Positions 7,821 to 16,218 are shown, counted from the first letter of the stretch. The stretch: 64,000 bases of DNA from DASXMR01 sp036495525 (GCA_036495525.1 DASXMR010000023.1:62001-126000); one strand, 5' to 3'. Translations and numbers: made by a program. Notes: generated from the sequence alone by a model not told the origin.

Positions 7821-8748
7821 CGTCGGGGGCACTAAGGTTGCCGCTGGCGTGGTCGACGAGAACGGCCAGATCATCGAGAAAGTCAAGAGGTCGACCCCGG
7901 CTGCCAGCGCGCGGCGCACCGCCGCCGCCATCGGTGACGTGGTCGCCGAGCTGCTTTACCGGCACCCCGCCAGGGCAGTCGGCATCGGCGCGGCCGGCTT
8001 CATCGAGGAGACGGGCGCAACTGTGCTGTTCGCGCCGAACCTGGCCTGGCGTGACGAGCCGGTCAGGGCGCAGGTCGAGCAGCGGGTCAGCATCCCGGTC
8101 CTGGTGGAGAACGACGCGAACGCAGCCGTCTGGGCCGAGGTCGTGCTCGGCGCCGCCCGCGGGCACCGGCACGCGGTGCTGATCGCGGTCGGCACCGGCA
8201 TCGGCGCCGGGCTGGTGCTGGACGGAGAGCTGTACCGCGGCCGGTGGGGAATCGCGGGGGAGCCGGGCCACTACCGGGTCGTACCAGAGGGCCGCATGTG
8301 CGGCTGCGGCAACCGGGGCTGCTGGGAGCAGTACGCCAGCGGCAGCGCCCTGGTGGCCGAGGCGCGCGAGTACGCGCGGCGCTCACCAGGCGCAGCGGTG
8401 CGGCTGCTGCAGCTCGGCGGCGGGAAGCCGGAGACCATCACCGGGCCCGCCGTCACCCAGGCAGCACGCGAGGGCGACCCCGGCGCGATCGAGTGCTTCG
8501 ACATTGTCGGGCGCTGGCTGGGCGAGGGTCTGGCTGACCTTGCCGCGATCCTCGACCCCGGCTGCTTCGTCATCGGCGGCGGCGTTTCCGACGCCGGCGA
8601 TCTGCTGATCGGGCCGGCCAGGACAGCCTTCGAGCGGCAGCTCACCGGGCGGCAGCACCGGCCGATGGCCGAGATCAGGCTCGCTGAGCTGGGCGCTGAC
8701 GCGGGCCTGATCGGCGCCGCCGACCTAGCCCGCCGCCGCTTCAACTGA
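7798..8748 (+). CDS. glkA: Glucokinase, ROK family
   Basis: This enzyme phosphorylates glucose with ATP. In Streptomyces the orthologue GlkA is also needed for carbon catabolite repression. The 316 residues carry the phosphate-binding DVGGTK (8-13), the sugar-binding ENDANAA, the ROK zinc motif CGCGNRGCWEQ (about 168-178) and the adenosine segment IGGGVSDAGDLL. The ORF is open upstream to 7561, but only ATG 7798 gives the MSLTIGVDVGGTK family start; the upstream part is the neighbour read in another frame. A GC hairpin follows. Confidence 0.93.
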   Translation: MSLTIGVDVGGTKVAAGVVDENGQIIEKVKRSTPAASARRTAAAIGDVVAELLYRHPARAVGIGAAGFIEETGATVLFAPNLAWRDEPVRAQVEQRVSIPVLVENDANAAVWAEVVLGAARGHRHAVLIAVGTGIGAGLVLDGELYRGRWGIAGEPGHYRVVPEGRMCGCGNRGCWEQYASGSALVAEAREYARRSPGAAVRLLQLGGGKPETITGPAVTQAAREGDPGAIECFDIVGRWLGEGLADLAAILDPGCFVIGGGVSDAGDLLIGPARTAFERQLTGRQHRPMAEIRLAELGADAGLIGAADLARRRFN

Positions 8749-8749
8749 C

Positions 8750-8863
8750 TGACGGACGCGACGGCCGGCCGAAGGCTGCCCCGAGCGGCGGACGGCACAG
8801 GGGGCCGCCGGGGGTCTCCCCGGCATGACGGACGCGACGGCCGGCCGGAGGCTGCCCCGAGCG
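8750..8863. repeat. Direct repeat pair of 38 bp in the glkA 3' intergenic region
   Basis: The 38-bp segment starting TGACGGACGCGACGGCCGGC occurs at 8750-8787 and again at 8826-8863 with one mismatch, so the copies start 76 bp apart. It is non-coding and lies between convergent genes; it may be a dispersed intergenic repeat of this genome. Confidence 0.85.
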
Positions 8864-8881
8864 AACGGCATTCGGGGGGCC

Positions 8882-8899
8882 CGGGGGGTCGTCCCCCCG
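8882..8899. terminator. GC hairpin between convergent genes
   Basis: CGGGGGG, loop TCGT, CCCCCCG: a 7-bp perfect stem between glkA and the converging repeat-rich membrane protein gene. Confidence 0.6.
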
Positions 8900-8910
8900 A
8901 CTAGCACAGC

Positions 8911-9915
8911 TCAGACCACGGCGCCGTTGTCGGGGCCGTCGCCGCGCGGGGGGCCGTCGCCGAGCCGGAGGAAGACGACGGCGAAGCCGCCGACGAACGC
9001 CACGATGGCCAGCAGCGCCGACCAGCCGCTCACCTGCCAGCCCATGATCGTGGCTAGCAGCAGGTAGCCGGGGCCGCCGAACAGGGCAGCCCACGCGCCC
9101 TTGGCCACCGGGTCAAGACGAAGCGGCGGCGCTGGCGGCGGGACGTAGCGTTCGTCTTCGTCCCCGGTCGCCTCCGGGCTCGTGGCCGGCCGCCAAGCGA
9201 GTGGATCGGCGTGCCGGACGATCCTGGCCCGGTCGGCCGCCGGGCGGCTGGCGCTGCCGGGGCCCGCGCCGGGTCGCGGGCCGGGCGCAGCCGGGCTGAT
9301 CTCGCTGCCAGCTGGGCCGGCCATGCCGAGCCCTGACGGGCCGTCGCCTGTCCTGCCGTTGCCCGTCGTGCCGTTGCCTGACGTGGTGTTGCCCGTACCT
9401 TGAGCCGTGCCCTGGCTGGCCGTGCCCTGATCAGGCGTCGCCGGCTCCGCCGTGCCCTGGCTGGCCGTGCCCTGGTCGGCCGTCGCCGGCTCCGCCGTGC
9501 CCTGGCTGGCTGTGCCCAGGCCCGCCGTGCCCGGGCCCGCCGTGCCCGTGCCCGTCTTGCCCGGGCCCGCCGTGCCCGGGCCCGTCTTGCCCGGGCCAGC
9601 TGTGTCGGGCGCTGCTGTGTCGGGCGCTGCCGTGTCGGGCGCTGCCGTGTCGGGCCCCGCCGTGTCCGGGCCCGCCGTGTTCTGGCCGGCAGTACCCTGG
9701 CGGGCCGCACTCGCCGGGGATTCCTCGTTCTCCCCTGGGTTGGCCTTCCCGGCGGCTGGCTGCTGGCCAGGCTGGCGCGGCGGCCCGGCTGGCGGCTCGG
9801 TGAGATTCTCCCGGTCCGGCCAGGGCGCGCTGCCGGGCTCGGTGTCGGGGGACAGCTCGTAACTCTCGACCAGCTCGCGCCAGATCGCCTCGTCCGGGCT
9901 CTTGTCGCCGCTCAC
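8911..9915 (-). CDS. Membrane protein with long T/A/G/P repeat region
   Basis: This 334-residue protein has an acidic N-terminus (SPDEAIWRELVESYELSPD), a disordered middle (about 70-210) made of short repeats such as PDTA, GPGTA and SQGTA, and a conserved C-terminal part with DEDERYVPPPAPPLRLDPVAKGAWAALFGG and two membrane segments ending in GDGPPRGDGPDNGAVV. The C-terminal module is conserved and uncharacterised in actinobacteria. GTG 9915 is the start. The gene converges with glkA and is followed, 21 nt downstream of its own start on the same strand, by the esterase gene. Confidence 0.78.
   Translation of the reverse strand: MSGDKSPDEAIWRELVESYELSPDTEPGSAPWPDRENLTEPPAGPPRQPGQQPAAGKANPGENEESPASAARQGTAGQNTAGPDTAGPDTAAPDTAAPDTAAPDTAGPGKTGPGTAGPGKTGTGTAGPGTAGLGTASQGTAEPATADQGTASQGTAEPATPDQGTASQGTAQGTGNTTSGNGTTGNGRTGDGPSGLGMAGPAGSEISPAAPGPRPGAGPGSASRPAADRARIVRHADPLAWRPATSPEATGDEDERYVPPPAPPLRLDPVAKGAWAALFGGPGYLLLATIMGWQVSGWSALLAIVAFVGGFAVVFLRLGDGPPRGDGPDNGAVV
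9395..9695. repeat. Degenerate short tandem repeats (period about 15 bp or multiples)
   Basis: On the plus strand variants of GGGCCCGCCGTGCC and of TGTCGGGCGCTGC recur throughout this span; they encode the PDTA/GPGTA/SQGTA units of the overlapping membrane protein. The repeats keep frame, so copy number can drift without disrupting the gene. Confidence 0.75.
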
Positions 9916-9936
9916 GTCCCCGTCAGTCCCCGTTGC

Positions 9937-10695
9937 TCAGTCCAGCGCCGCGTGGCTGTGCGCCCGGACGAAGTCCAGGCTCCCAGTGAAGATGGCCGGC
10001 GCGTCGTTGTCCAGGGTCGCCACGTGGTAGCTGTCGGCCAGCTCCCGGACCTCGACCTGGCTGGCCGGCAGTGCGCTGGTGAGCACCTTGAGGCTGGCCG
10101 GGCCGACCACGTGGTCGGTACTGCTGCGGAACACCAGGACCGGCGCGCGGACGTCGCGCAGGTGCGCCTTGGTGGTCCGCCACAGGCCGGGCAGCGTCGC
10201 GGCGGCTTTTACCGGCACCCTGGTGTAGCCGACCTCCTCGACGCCGTCTTTCTTGATGTCACTGGCGATCCCCGGCAGCGACGGCACGAAAAGCTTCATC
10301 AGCGGAGCGAGCGCGAACAACCTAGTGTCCGCCGTGAGCGACGGGTTGACCAGGACCAGCCCGCTGACCGCCTGGCCGCGCAGCTCGGCGAGTCGTAGCG
10401 CCAGGCAGCCGCCCATCGACAGGCCCATCACGAAGATCTCGCTGGCCTGCCCGCGGAGCTGGTCGAAGGCGCGGTCTACCTCGGCGTACCAGTCCTCCCA
10501 GCGGGTGCGGGCCATCTCCTGCCAGGTGGTGCCGTGGCCTGGCAGCCTCGGCAGCGACACGCTCAGGCCAGCCGCGGCCAGGTGCTCGGCCCATGGCCGC
10601 AGTGATCCAGGGCTCCCGGTGAAGCCGTGACACAGCAGCACGCCCGTCTGGCCGCCCTGATGGCTGAACGGCTCGGCGCCCGGCATCACCGGCAT
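9937..10695 (-). CDS. Alpha/beta-hydrolase, carboxylesterase/monoacylglycerol-lipase type
   Basis: This is a serine esterase of about 252 residues. Visible elements are the oxyanion loop LLCHGFTGSPGS, the nucleophile elbow GLSMGG, the acid segment LVFRSSTDHVV and the catalytic histidine in SYHVATLDND. It resembles small bacterial carboxylesterases such as Est30. Start ATG 10695 has GGAG 7 nt upstream; the reading frame extends to 10746. It lies divergent from an acylglycerolphosphate acyltransferase gene, so a role in lipid turnover is possible but not shown. Confidence 0.85.
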   Translation of the reverse strand: MPVMPGAEPFSHQGGQTGVLLCHGFTGSPGSLRPWAEHLAAAGLSVSLPRLPGHGTTWQEMARTRWEDWYAEVDRAFDQLRGQASEIFVMGLSMGGCLALRLAELRGQAVSGLVLVNPSLTADTRLFALAPLMKLFVPSLPGIASDIKKDGVEEVGYTRVPVKAAATLPGLWRTTKAHLRDVRAPVLVFRSSTDHVVGPASLKVLTSALPASQVEVRELADSYHVATLDNDAPAIFTGSLDFVRAHSHAALD

Positions 10696-10836
10696 GGCCA
10701 CGCTCCGCGAAGCTCGCTGATCTGCTGCACTTAAGAATCGTCGCACGCCCGACCGTCACGCGGAACCGGCAGTCTGCTCTGCGGCTGACCAGCCGAGCAC
10801 TCGGCCATGCTGGCCTGCCCGTGCGACCATGTAAGC

Positions 10837-11670
10837 GTGTTCTACTGGGTGGTCAAGGCGATTCTCAGCCCGCTGCTGCGGATCATCTTCCGGCCGTGGT
10901 TCGTCGGGGCGCAGAACGTGCCGCGCGAGGGCGCCGCCGTCATCGCCAGTAACCACCTGTCCTTCTCCGACCACTTCTTCGCGCCGCTGCCAGTGCCGCG
11001 CAAGGTGGTGTTCCTGGCCAAGGCCGAGTACTTCACCGGACGCGGGCTGAAGGGCCTGGTCAGCAAAGCGTTCTTCAGCGGCGTAGGGCAGATACCAGTC
11101 GACCGGGCGGGCGGCGAGGCGAGCGAGCGTGCGCTGCTGACCGGGCTGCGTGTGCTCGCGGCCGGCCAGCTGCTCGGCATCTACCCCGAAGGCACCAGGA
11201 CACCGGACGGGCGGCTGTACCGGGGCAAGACCGGCGTGGCGCGGCTGGCGCTGGAGGCCAGGGTGCCGGTGGTGCCGTGTGCGATGGTGGGCGGCTTCGA
11301 GTTCCAGCCGCCCGGCCGGATCGCGCCGCGGCTGCGGATCAGGCCGGGAGTGAAGTTCGGCAAGCCGATGGAATTCTCCCGGTACTACGGGCTGGAGCAC
11401 GACCGGATCGTGCTGCGCGCGGTCACCGACGAGGTCATGTACGAGATCATGCGGCTGTCGGGCCAGGAGTACGTGGACGAGTACGCGCAGCGCAGCAAGC
11501 TGCGGCTGGCCGCGCTGCGCAAGCCGCTCGGCCAGCAGCCGGCCGACGGCGTGGCGAGCCAGGACCACGCGGCCGAAGCGGCCGGGACCGGGACGCCAGA
11601 CGCTGACGCCGCGGGAGCTGAGACTGCGCCGGCTGACGCTACCGGGACTGACGAGGCCGACCGGGCCTAG
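10837..11670 (+). CDS. 1-acyl-sn-glycerol-3-phosphate acyltransferase (PlsC family)
   Basis: This membrane-associated enzyme acylates lysophosphatidate to phosphatidate in phospholipid synthesis. The 277 residues contain the catalytic NHLSFSD (NHxxxxD, about residues 38-45), the substrate-binding IYPEGTRTPDG and the VPVVPCAMVG block. The C-terminal 45 residues are a disordered Ala/Asp/Thr tail. GTG 10837 is preferred because the conserved sequence begins FYWVVKAILSPLLRI right after it; the ATG at 10807 would add ten Cys/His-containing residues without family support. A related acyltransferase, Rv2182c, lies in the equivalent M. tuberculosis region. Confidence 0.88.
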   Translation: MFYWVVKAILSPLLRIIFRPWFVGAQNVPREGAAVIASNHLSFSDHFFAPLPVPRKVVFLAKAEYFTGRGLKGLVSKAFFSGVGQIPVDRAGGEASERALLTGLRVLAAGQLLGIYPEGTRTPDGRLYRGKTGVARLALEARVPVVPCAMVGGFEFQPPGRIAPRLRIRPGVKFGKPMEFSRYYGLEHDRIVLRAVTDEVMYEIMRLSGQEYVDEYAQRSKLRLAALRKPLGQQPADGVASQDHAAEAAGTGTPDADAAGAETAPADATGTDEADRA

Positions 11671-11725
11671 CCGCCCAGACCAGCTTCCGGCTGAGGCGGG
11701 TCACCTTCGCACAAGCGTCAGTGCG

Positions 11726-11754
11726 TTTACGTCGTATGTGACTGATTGTAGAGT
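11726..11754 (+). promoter_or_regulatory. Sigma-70-type promoter of the monooxygenase-esterase fusion gene
   Basis: TTTACG (11726-11731), a 17-nt spacer and TAGAGT (11749-11754). The predicted transcript start near 11761 lies downstream of the GTG at 11738, which argues for translation from ATG 11795. Confidence 0.55.
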
Positions 11755-11794
11755 GCTGGCAGGTTCCGTCCCGGCAACCGCGGAGTGGTCTGTG

Positions 11795-14380
11795 ATGCCA
11801 AGCCCGAACCAGCCAGGAGCTGCCCCGCTGCAGTTCGACGTCGTGGTGGTGGGCGCCGGCTTCTCCGGTCTCTACCTGCTCCACCGGCTGCGCGAGCTGG
11901 GGTTCTCCGCGAGGGTCTTCGACTCCGCCGATGACGTCGGCGGGACCTGGTACTGGAACCGCTACCCGGGGGCACGCTGCGACATCCCCACCACGGACTA
12001 CGCCTACAGTTTCGACCCGGAGCTGGAGAAGGAGTGGACCTGGTCGGAGAAGTACGCGACGCAGCCGGAGATCCTTGACTACCTCCGCTTCGTGGCCGAC
12101 CGCTATGGCCTGCGCTCCGACATCGAGTTCTGCACCAGCATCACCTCCGCCCGCTGGGACGACCGGGATAAGAGGTGGTCGCTGGCGACTAACGGCGGCC
12201 AGCAGCTCCGATGCCGGTACTACGTGATGGCCAGCGGCTGCCTTTCGATGCCGAAGTCGCCGGACATCGAGGGCGCCGGCCGCTTCGCCGGGGAGGTCTA
12301 TTTCACCAGCCGCTGGCCGCACGAGGATGTCGACTTCACGGGCAAGCGGGTCGCGGTCATCGGGACAGGCTCGTCCGGCATCCAGTCGATACCGCTGATT
12401 GCCCAGCAGGCCAGCCAGCTCACGGTCTTCCAGCGCACCCCGAACTTCTCCATCCCTGCGGGCAACGGCCCCGCCCCGGCCGACCGGCTGAAACGGCTGG
12501 AGGGCGACCGCGAGGAGTACCGGCAGGCGGCCAGGTGGTCCAGGGGCGGAATCCCGGACGAGCTGACCGACATTCTCGGCGTCACGGCCAGCGAGACGGT
12601 CCGGCGGGAGCGCTTCGAGTCGGCGTGGGCTCAGGGGGAGCTCTTCGGCATCCTCGGCGTCTTCGCCGACCAGGGGGTCAATCCCGCCTCCAACGAGATC
12701 GTTGCCGAGATGATCCGGGAGAAGATCCGCGCCGTCGTGACCGATCCCTTGACCGCCGAGGCGCTCTGCCCGGTAGACCATTACTTCGGTACCAAGCGGC
12801 CCTGCCTCGACACCGGGTATTTCGAGACCTACAACCTCCGGCACGTCCGCCTCGTCGACCTGCGACAGCAGCCGATCGCCAGCATCACCGAGCAGGGCAT
12901 CGACACGGCGGGCGAGTCGCTGGAGTTCGACGCCATCGTGTATGCCACCGGATTTGACGCCATGACTGGCGCCCTGGTGGCCGTGGACGTCGCCAGCAGA
13001 GGCCTGTCTCTCAGGGAGAAGTGGGCGGGCGGGCCCGCCACCTACCTCGGTCTGATGACCGGCGGGTTCCCGAACTTCTTCATGATCACCGGCCCTGGCA
13101 GCCCGTCTGTCCTGTCGAACATGGCAGTGTCGATCGAGCAGCACGTCGACTGGGTTGCCGGCTGCCTGAAGGCGATGCGCGATGAAGGCCTCGAGACCAT
13201 CGAGCCGACCCCGCTGGCCGAGGCCGCCTGGGATCAGCATGTCCAGGACTGCGCCGCCATCACCCTGCATCCCACCGCCAGCTCCTGGTATATGGGCGCC
13301 AACGTCCCCGGCAAGCCGCGCGTTTTCCTCCCCTATATAGGCGGGGTGGAAGCCTACCGGCGCGCGTGCGACGAGGTCACCGCCCAGGGGTTCCTCGGAT
13401 TCCGGATGGCCGGCCCGTCCGGGGTCAAGTGCCGGGACGGGGCGATCCGGCGTGTGCAGCCCGACGTCGCCATGGTCCTGGACGCGATGGCGGAGATGGG
13501 CCTGCCGGCCTTGGAGACCCTGCCCGTCGCTGACGCGCGGGCACTGATAGCGGCCGGGGGAGCCGTGCGGCCGCCGGGACCGGAGGTAGGCGAGGTAACC
13601 GACGGGGCGATGCCCGGCCCGGACGGGGACCTGCCGTACCGCCTGTACCGCCCGGCGGCGGCAGGCCCGCACCCGGTGGTGATGTACTTCCACGGCGGCG
13701 GCTGGGTGCTGGGCGACCTGGATTCGGACGACCCGCTGTGCCGGGACCTCTGCGCGCGCTCGGGTGCGGTGGTCGTCTCGGTGAACTACCGCCACGCTCC
13801 CGAGGCCCGGTTTCCCGCCGCAGCAGAAGACGCGTTCGCGGCCTTGCGCTGGGTCCACGCCAACGCCACCGAGCTGGGCGGCATCCCCGGCCAGCTCGCG
13901 GTCGCCGGCTGGAGCTCGGGCGGCAATATCGCAGCCGTGGCGTGCCAGCAGGCCCGCGATGACGGCGGGCCGGACATCTCAGGACAGCTCCTGATCACGC
14001 CGGTGGTGGACTCGCAGATGACCCGGCCGTCCTACACGGAGAACGGCGACAAGTACATCCTCACCAGCGCGCTGATGCGCTGGTTCTGGGATCACTACGC
14101 CGACCCGGCCGACCGCGGGGACCCCCGCGCCGCCCCGCTGCGCGGCAACCTGGTCGGCCTGCCCCCGGCATGCATCGTCGCTGCGGACTTCGACCCGCTT
14201 CGCGACGAGGGCGTCGCCTATGCAGGCGCCCTGGAGGCCGCCGGGGTGCCTGTCCGCTACGTCCGGGCCCGGGGACACACCCACACATCCGTGACCATGG
14301 TCGACGTGGTTCTCTCCGGCGCCACGGTGCGTGCCGAGATGGCAGCGGCGCTCAGCGGCTTCTTCCCCGCGCCCGCCTGA
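11795..14380 (+). CDS. Flavin monooxygenase (Baeyer-Villiger type) fused to HSL-family esterase
   Basis: This 861-residue protein joins two enzymes. Residues 1-540 form a two-Rossmann flavoprotein: FAD motif VVGAGFSG, GGTWYWNRYPGARCD (49-63), NADPH motif GTGSSG (190-195), KRP (334-336) and YATGFD. The Baeyer-Villiger fingerprint FxGxxxHxxxWP is present at 164-175 but with Phe170 in place of the histidine. Residues 600-861 form an alpha/beta hydrolase with HGGGW (633-637), nucleophile GWSSGG (Ser707), acid in DFDPLRDEG (Asp800) and histidine in RGHTHTS. The logical chemistry is ketone to ester, then ester hydrolysis, within one chain. ATG 11795 has GGAG 9 nt upstream and fits the promoter. There is no stop or frameshift between domains. 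Confidence 0.88.
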   Translation: MPSPNQPGAAPLQFDVVVVGAGFSGLYLLHRLRELGFSARVFDSADDVGGTWYWNRYPGARCDIPTTDYAYSFDPELEKEWTWSEKYATQPEILDYLRFVADRYGLRSDIEFCTSITSARWDDRDKRWSLATNGGQQLRCRYYVMASGCLSMPKSPDIEGAGRFAGEVYFTSRWPHEDVDFTGKRVAVIGTGSSGIQSIPLIAQQASQLTVFQRTPNFSIPAGNGPAPADRLKRLEGDREEYRQAARWSRGGIPDELTDILGVTASETVRRERFESAWAQGELFGILGVFADQGVNPASNEIVAEMIREKIRAVVTDPLTAEALCPVDHYFGTKRPCLDTGYFETYNLRHVRLVDLRQQPIASITEQGIDTAGESLEFDAIVYATGFDAMTGALVAVDVASRGLSLREKWAGGPATYLGLMTGGFPNFFMITGPGSPSVLSNMAVSIEQHVDWVAGCLKAMRDEGLETIEPTPLAEAAWDQHVQDCAAITLHPTASSWYMGANVPGKPRVFLPYIGGVEAYRRACDEVTAQGFLGFRMAGPSGVKCRDGAIRRVQPDVAMVLDAMAEMGLPALETLPVADARALIAAGGAVRPPGPEVGEVTDGAMPGPDGDLPYRLYRPAAAGPHPVVMYFHGGGWVLGDLDSDDPLCRDLCARSGAVVVSVNYRHAPEARFPAAAEDAFAALRWVHANATELGGIPGQLAVAGWSSGGNIAAVACQQARDDGGPDISGQLLITPVVDSQMTRPSYTENGDKYILTSALMRWFWDHYADPADRGDPRAAPLRGNLVGLPPACIVAADFDPLRDEGVAYAGALEAAGVPVRYVRARGHTHTSVTMVDVVLSGATVRAEMAAALSGFFPAPA

Positions 14381-14426
14381 CGGTTGCGGGGAAGATTCTG
14401 TCCGGGCGGCGCGTTCACGACAGGGA

Positions 14427-14442
14427 ACACGACATATCGTGT
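14427..14442. promoter_or_regulatory. Palindromic operator-like site ACACGA-CATA-TCGTGT
   Basis: A perfect 6-bp inverted repeat with a 4-nt centre, in a short AT-richer patch 48 nt before the next membrane protein gene. The ATAT-containing core flanked by ACACGA arms is reminiscent of PadR-type operators, but no such regulator is adjacent. Confidence 0.5.
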
Positions 14443-14490
14443 ACACAAGCGGTCCGGAGCCTGGTGCGCGCCGGACCCTGAGAGGTGAGC

Positions 14491-14859
14491 ATGATGACCG
14501 GTTTGTATGCCGGGCGGGCGCCGGGCAGGCCGTATCGGGCCACGATCGCCGTCACGCTACTCGCGCTGCTGCTGGTCGCGGCCGTGCCGGTGGCGCTGCT
14601 GGTGGCAGTGATCATGATGTTCCTGGGATCCGTCGTCGGCGGGCTCGCGCTTTTCGGCGGCTCGGTGCTCGCCGCGGCCATAGCTGTCGCGCTCGCGGGC
14701 ATGAGCGGGATGCGGCAGCTGCGAAAGCTGCTGTCCGGGGATATCTTCCGTGTCGTGCCGCTCAGTGACGGCCAGTACTCCGACGTCGCGGAGGCACCGG
14801 ACAGCGAGTCCGCCGGCCTCGTGCACCTGGATCACACTGAGTACACCGAAGTTCCCTGA
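14491..14859 (+). CDS. Small two-TM membrane protein of unknown function
   Basis: The 122 residues contain two long hydrophobic segments (TIAVTLLALLLVAAVPVALLVAVIMMFLG and GGLALFGGSVLAAAIAVALAG), then a basic MRQLRKLL helix and an acidic, tail-like C-terminus rich in Asp, Ser and Glu. I do not recognise the family. ATG 14491 follows GAGGTGAGC, a good ribosome-binding site; ATG 14494 and GTG 14485 are alternatives. A palindrome lies upstream, so expression is probably regulated separately from the monooxygenase fusion. Confidence 0.65.
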   Translation: MMTGLYAGRAPGRPYRATIAVTLLALLLVAAVPVALLVAVIMMFLGSVVGGLALFGGSVLAAAIAVALAGMSGMRQLRKLLSGDIFRVVPLSDGQYSDVAEAPDSESAGLVHLDHTEYTEVP

Positions 14860-14892
14860 CCTGGCCTGTGGATCACCCGGCTGCGGGTTGAG

Positions 14893-15915
14893 TTATCGCC
14901 AGCCAAGCGCTGGCGCTACCTGGGCCAGGACGCTGCCGATGACGTGGGTGTTGTAGTCGACACCGAGCTGGTTGGGCACGGTGAGCAGCAGCGTGTCAGC
15001 GGCCGCGATCGCCTCGTCCGCCTTCAGCTGGCGGATCAGTTCCTCTGGCTCGGCCGCGTACGAGCGCCCGAAGATCGCCTGCGTCGTCGCGTCGATGTAC
15101 CCGATCTGATCGCCGTCCTGGTTCCTGAGGCCGAAATACGCCCGGTCCCGGTCGTCGACCAGCGGGAAGATGCTCCGGCTCACTGATACTCGCGGCTCGC
15201 GGGCGTGGCCCGCCGTCTGCCACGCGTCACGGAATGCCCGGATCTGCTCAGCTTGCTGCACGTGAAAGGGCTTGTCGGATTCGTTGCTGATGAGGGTGGA
15301 ACTCTGCAGGTTCATGCCCTGCCCGGCTGCCCACGCGGCCGTCAGCTGCGACGCCGCGCCCCACCAGATGCGCTCCGGCAGCCCGGCTGAGTACGGCTCC
15401 ACCCGCAGCAGGCCAGGCGGGTTCGGGAACATCGGCCGGGGACTGGGCTGGGCGAACCCCTCGCCCCGCAGTACCTCTAGCAGCACCCCGGCGTGTCCGC
15501 GGGCCATGTCGGCGTCCGTCTCGCCTTCTTGCGGCTGGTAGCCGAAGTAACGCCAGCCGTCGATCACCTGCTCCGGCGAGCCTCGGCTGATCCCGAGCTG
15601 GAGACGGCCGCCGGCGATCAGGTCGGCCGCGCCGGCGTCCTCGGCCATGTACAGCGGGTTCTCATAGCGCATGTCGATGACTGCCGTGCCGATCTCGATG
15701 CGGCTTGTCCGCGCGCCGATGGCGGCCAGCAACGGGAACGGAGAGCTCAGCTGCCTGGCGAAGTGGTGCACGCGGAACCAGGCACCGTCGGCGCCTAGCT
15801 CCTCGGCCGCGACCGCCAGGTCGATCGACTGCAGCAGGGCATCGGAGGCCGACTGGGTTTGCGAGCCGTGCGACGAGGACCAGTGGCCGAACGACAGGAA
15901 CCCGATCTTCTTCAC
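14893..15915 (-). CDS. Luciferase-like (LLM class) flavin-dependent oxidoreductase
   Basis: This is a TIM-barrel, FMN- or F420-using oxidoreductase of 340 residues with unknown substrate. The start MKKIGFLSFGHW, the helix ADGAWFRVHHFARQLSSPFPLLAAIGARTSRIEIGTAVIDMRYENP and GGRLQLGISRGS are the classical bacterial-luciferase-like blocks; RVHHF and the conserved AVIDMRYENP resemble the luciferase alpha-subunit group. GTG 15915 is used; no clear Shine-Dalgarno sequence is visible. It is divergent from the arsR operon. Confidence 0.87.
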   Translation of the reverse strand: MKKIGFLSFGHWSSSHGSQTQSASDALLQSIDLAVAAEELGADGAWFRVHHFARQLSSPFPLLAAIGARTSRIEIGTAVIDMRYENPLYMAEDAGAADLIAGGRLQLGISRGSPEQVIDGWRYFGYQPQEGETDADMARGHAGVLLEVLRGEGFAQPSPRPMFPNPPGLLRVEPYSAGLPERIWWGAASQLTAAWAAGQGMNLQSSTLISNESDKPFHVQQAEQIRAFRDAWQTAGHAREPRVSVSRSIFPLVDDRDRAYFGLRNQDGDQIGYIDATTQAIFGRSYAAEPEELIRQLKADEAIAAADTLLLTVPNQLGVDYNTHVIGSVLAQVAPALGWR

Positions 15916-16101
15916 CCGCGCGTCAACATGAGCCGGCCGGCCGGCATTCCTGGCCGGCCCGCGGGTGGCGGGCCAGCTCAGCGGCGACGCCGGGCGCGTT
16001 CCTCGTCATCCCGGCGGTCCATCTCGCGCCCCTGCTCGGCTCGACCATCAGGACAGCATCAGGGACGTCGCCGTCAGGATGGAGTGCCTCACTTGCATAT
16101 C

Positions 16102-16136
16102 GGTAACTTATTAGTTACGGTAGCTGGATTGTTACC
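16102..16136. promoter_or_regulatory. Operator-like palindrome cluster upstream of the arsR-type gene
   Basis: GTAACT-TATT-AGTTAC at 16103-16118 is a perfect inverted repeat, and a further half-site GTTACC sits at 16131-16136. The AT-rich site lies about 85-115 nt before the ArsR-family start and is a likely autoregulatory operator. Confidence 0.6.
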
Positions 16137-16218
16137 GAGGCGAGGCGCAGGTGTCGATGCGGTACCACGAGGCGAGTTCGGGGCTGGGGCGCCGGGCCGA
16201 GACGGGCAGCTGACACCG

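Noticed and set aside
11639..13858. 739-residue minus-strand ORF opposite the monooxygenase
   Set aside because: His/Arg/Val-rich shadow of a GC-biased gene, with no domain motif, whereas the plus strand has clear motifs.
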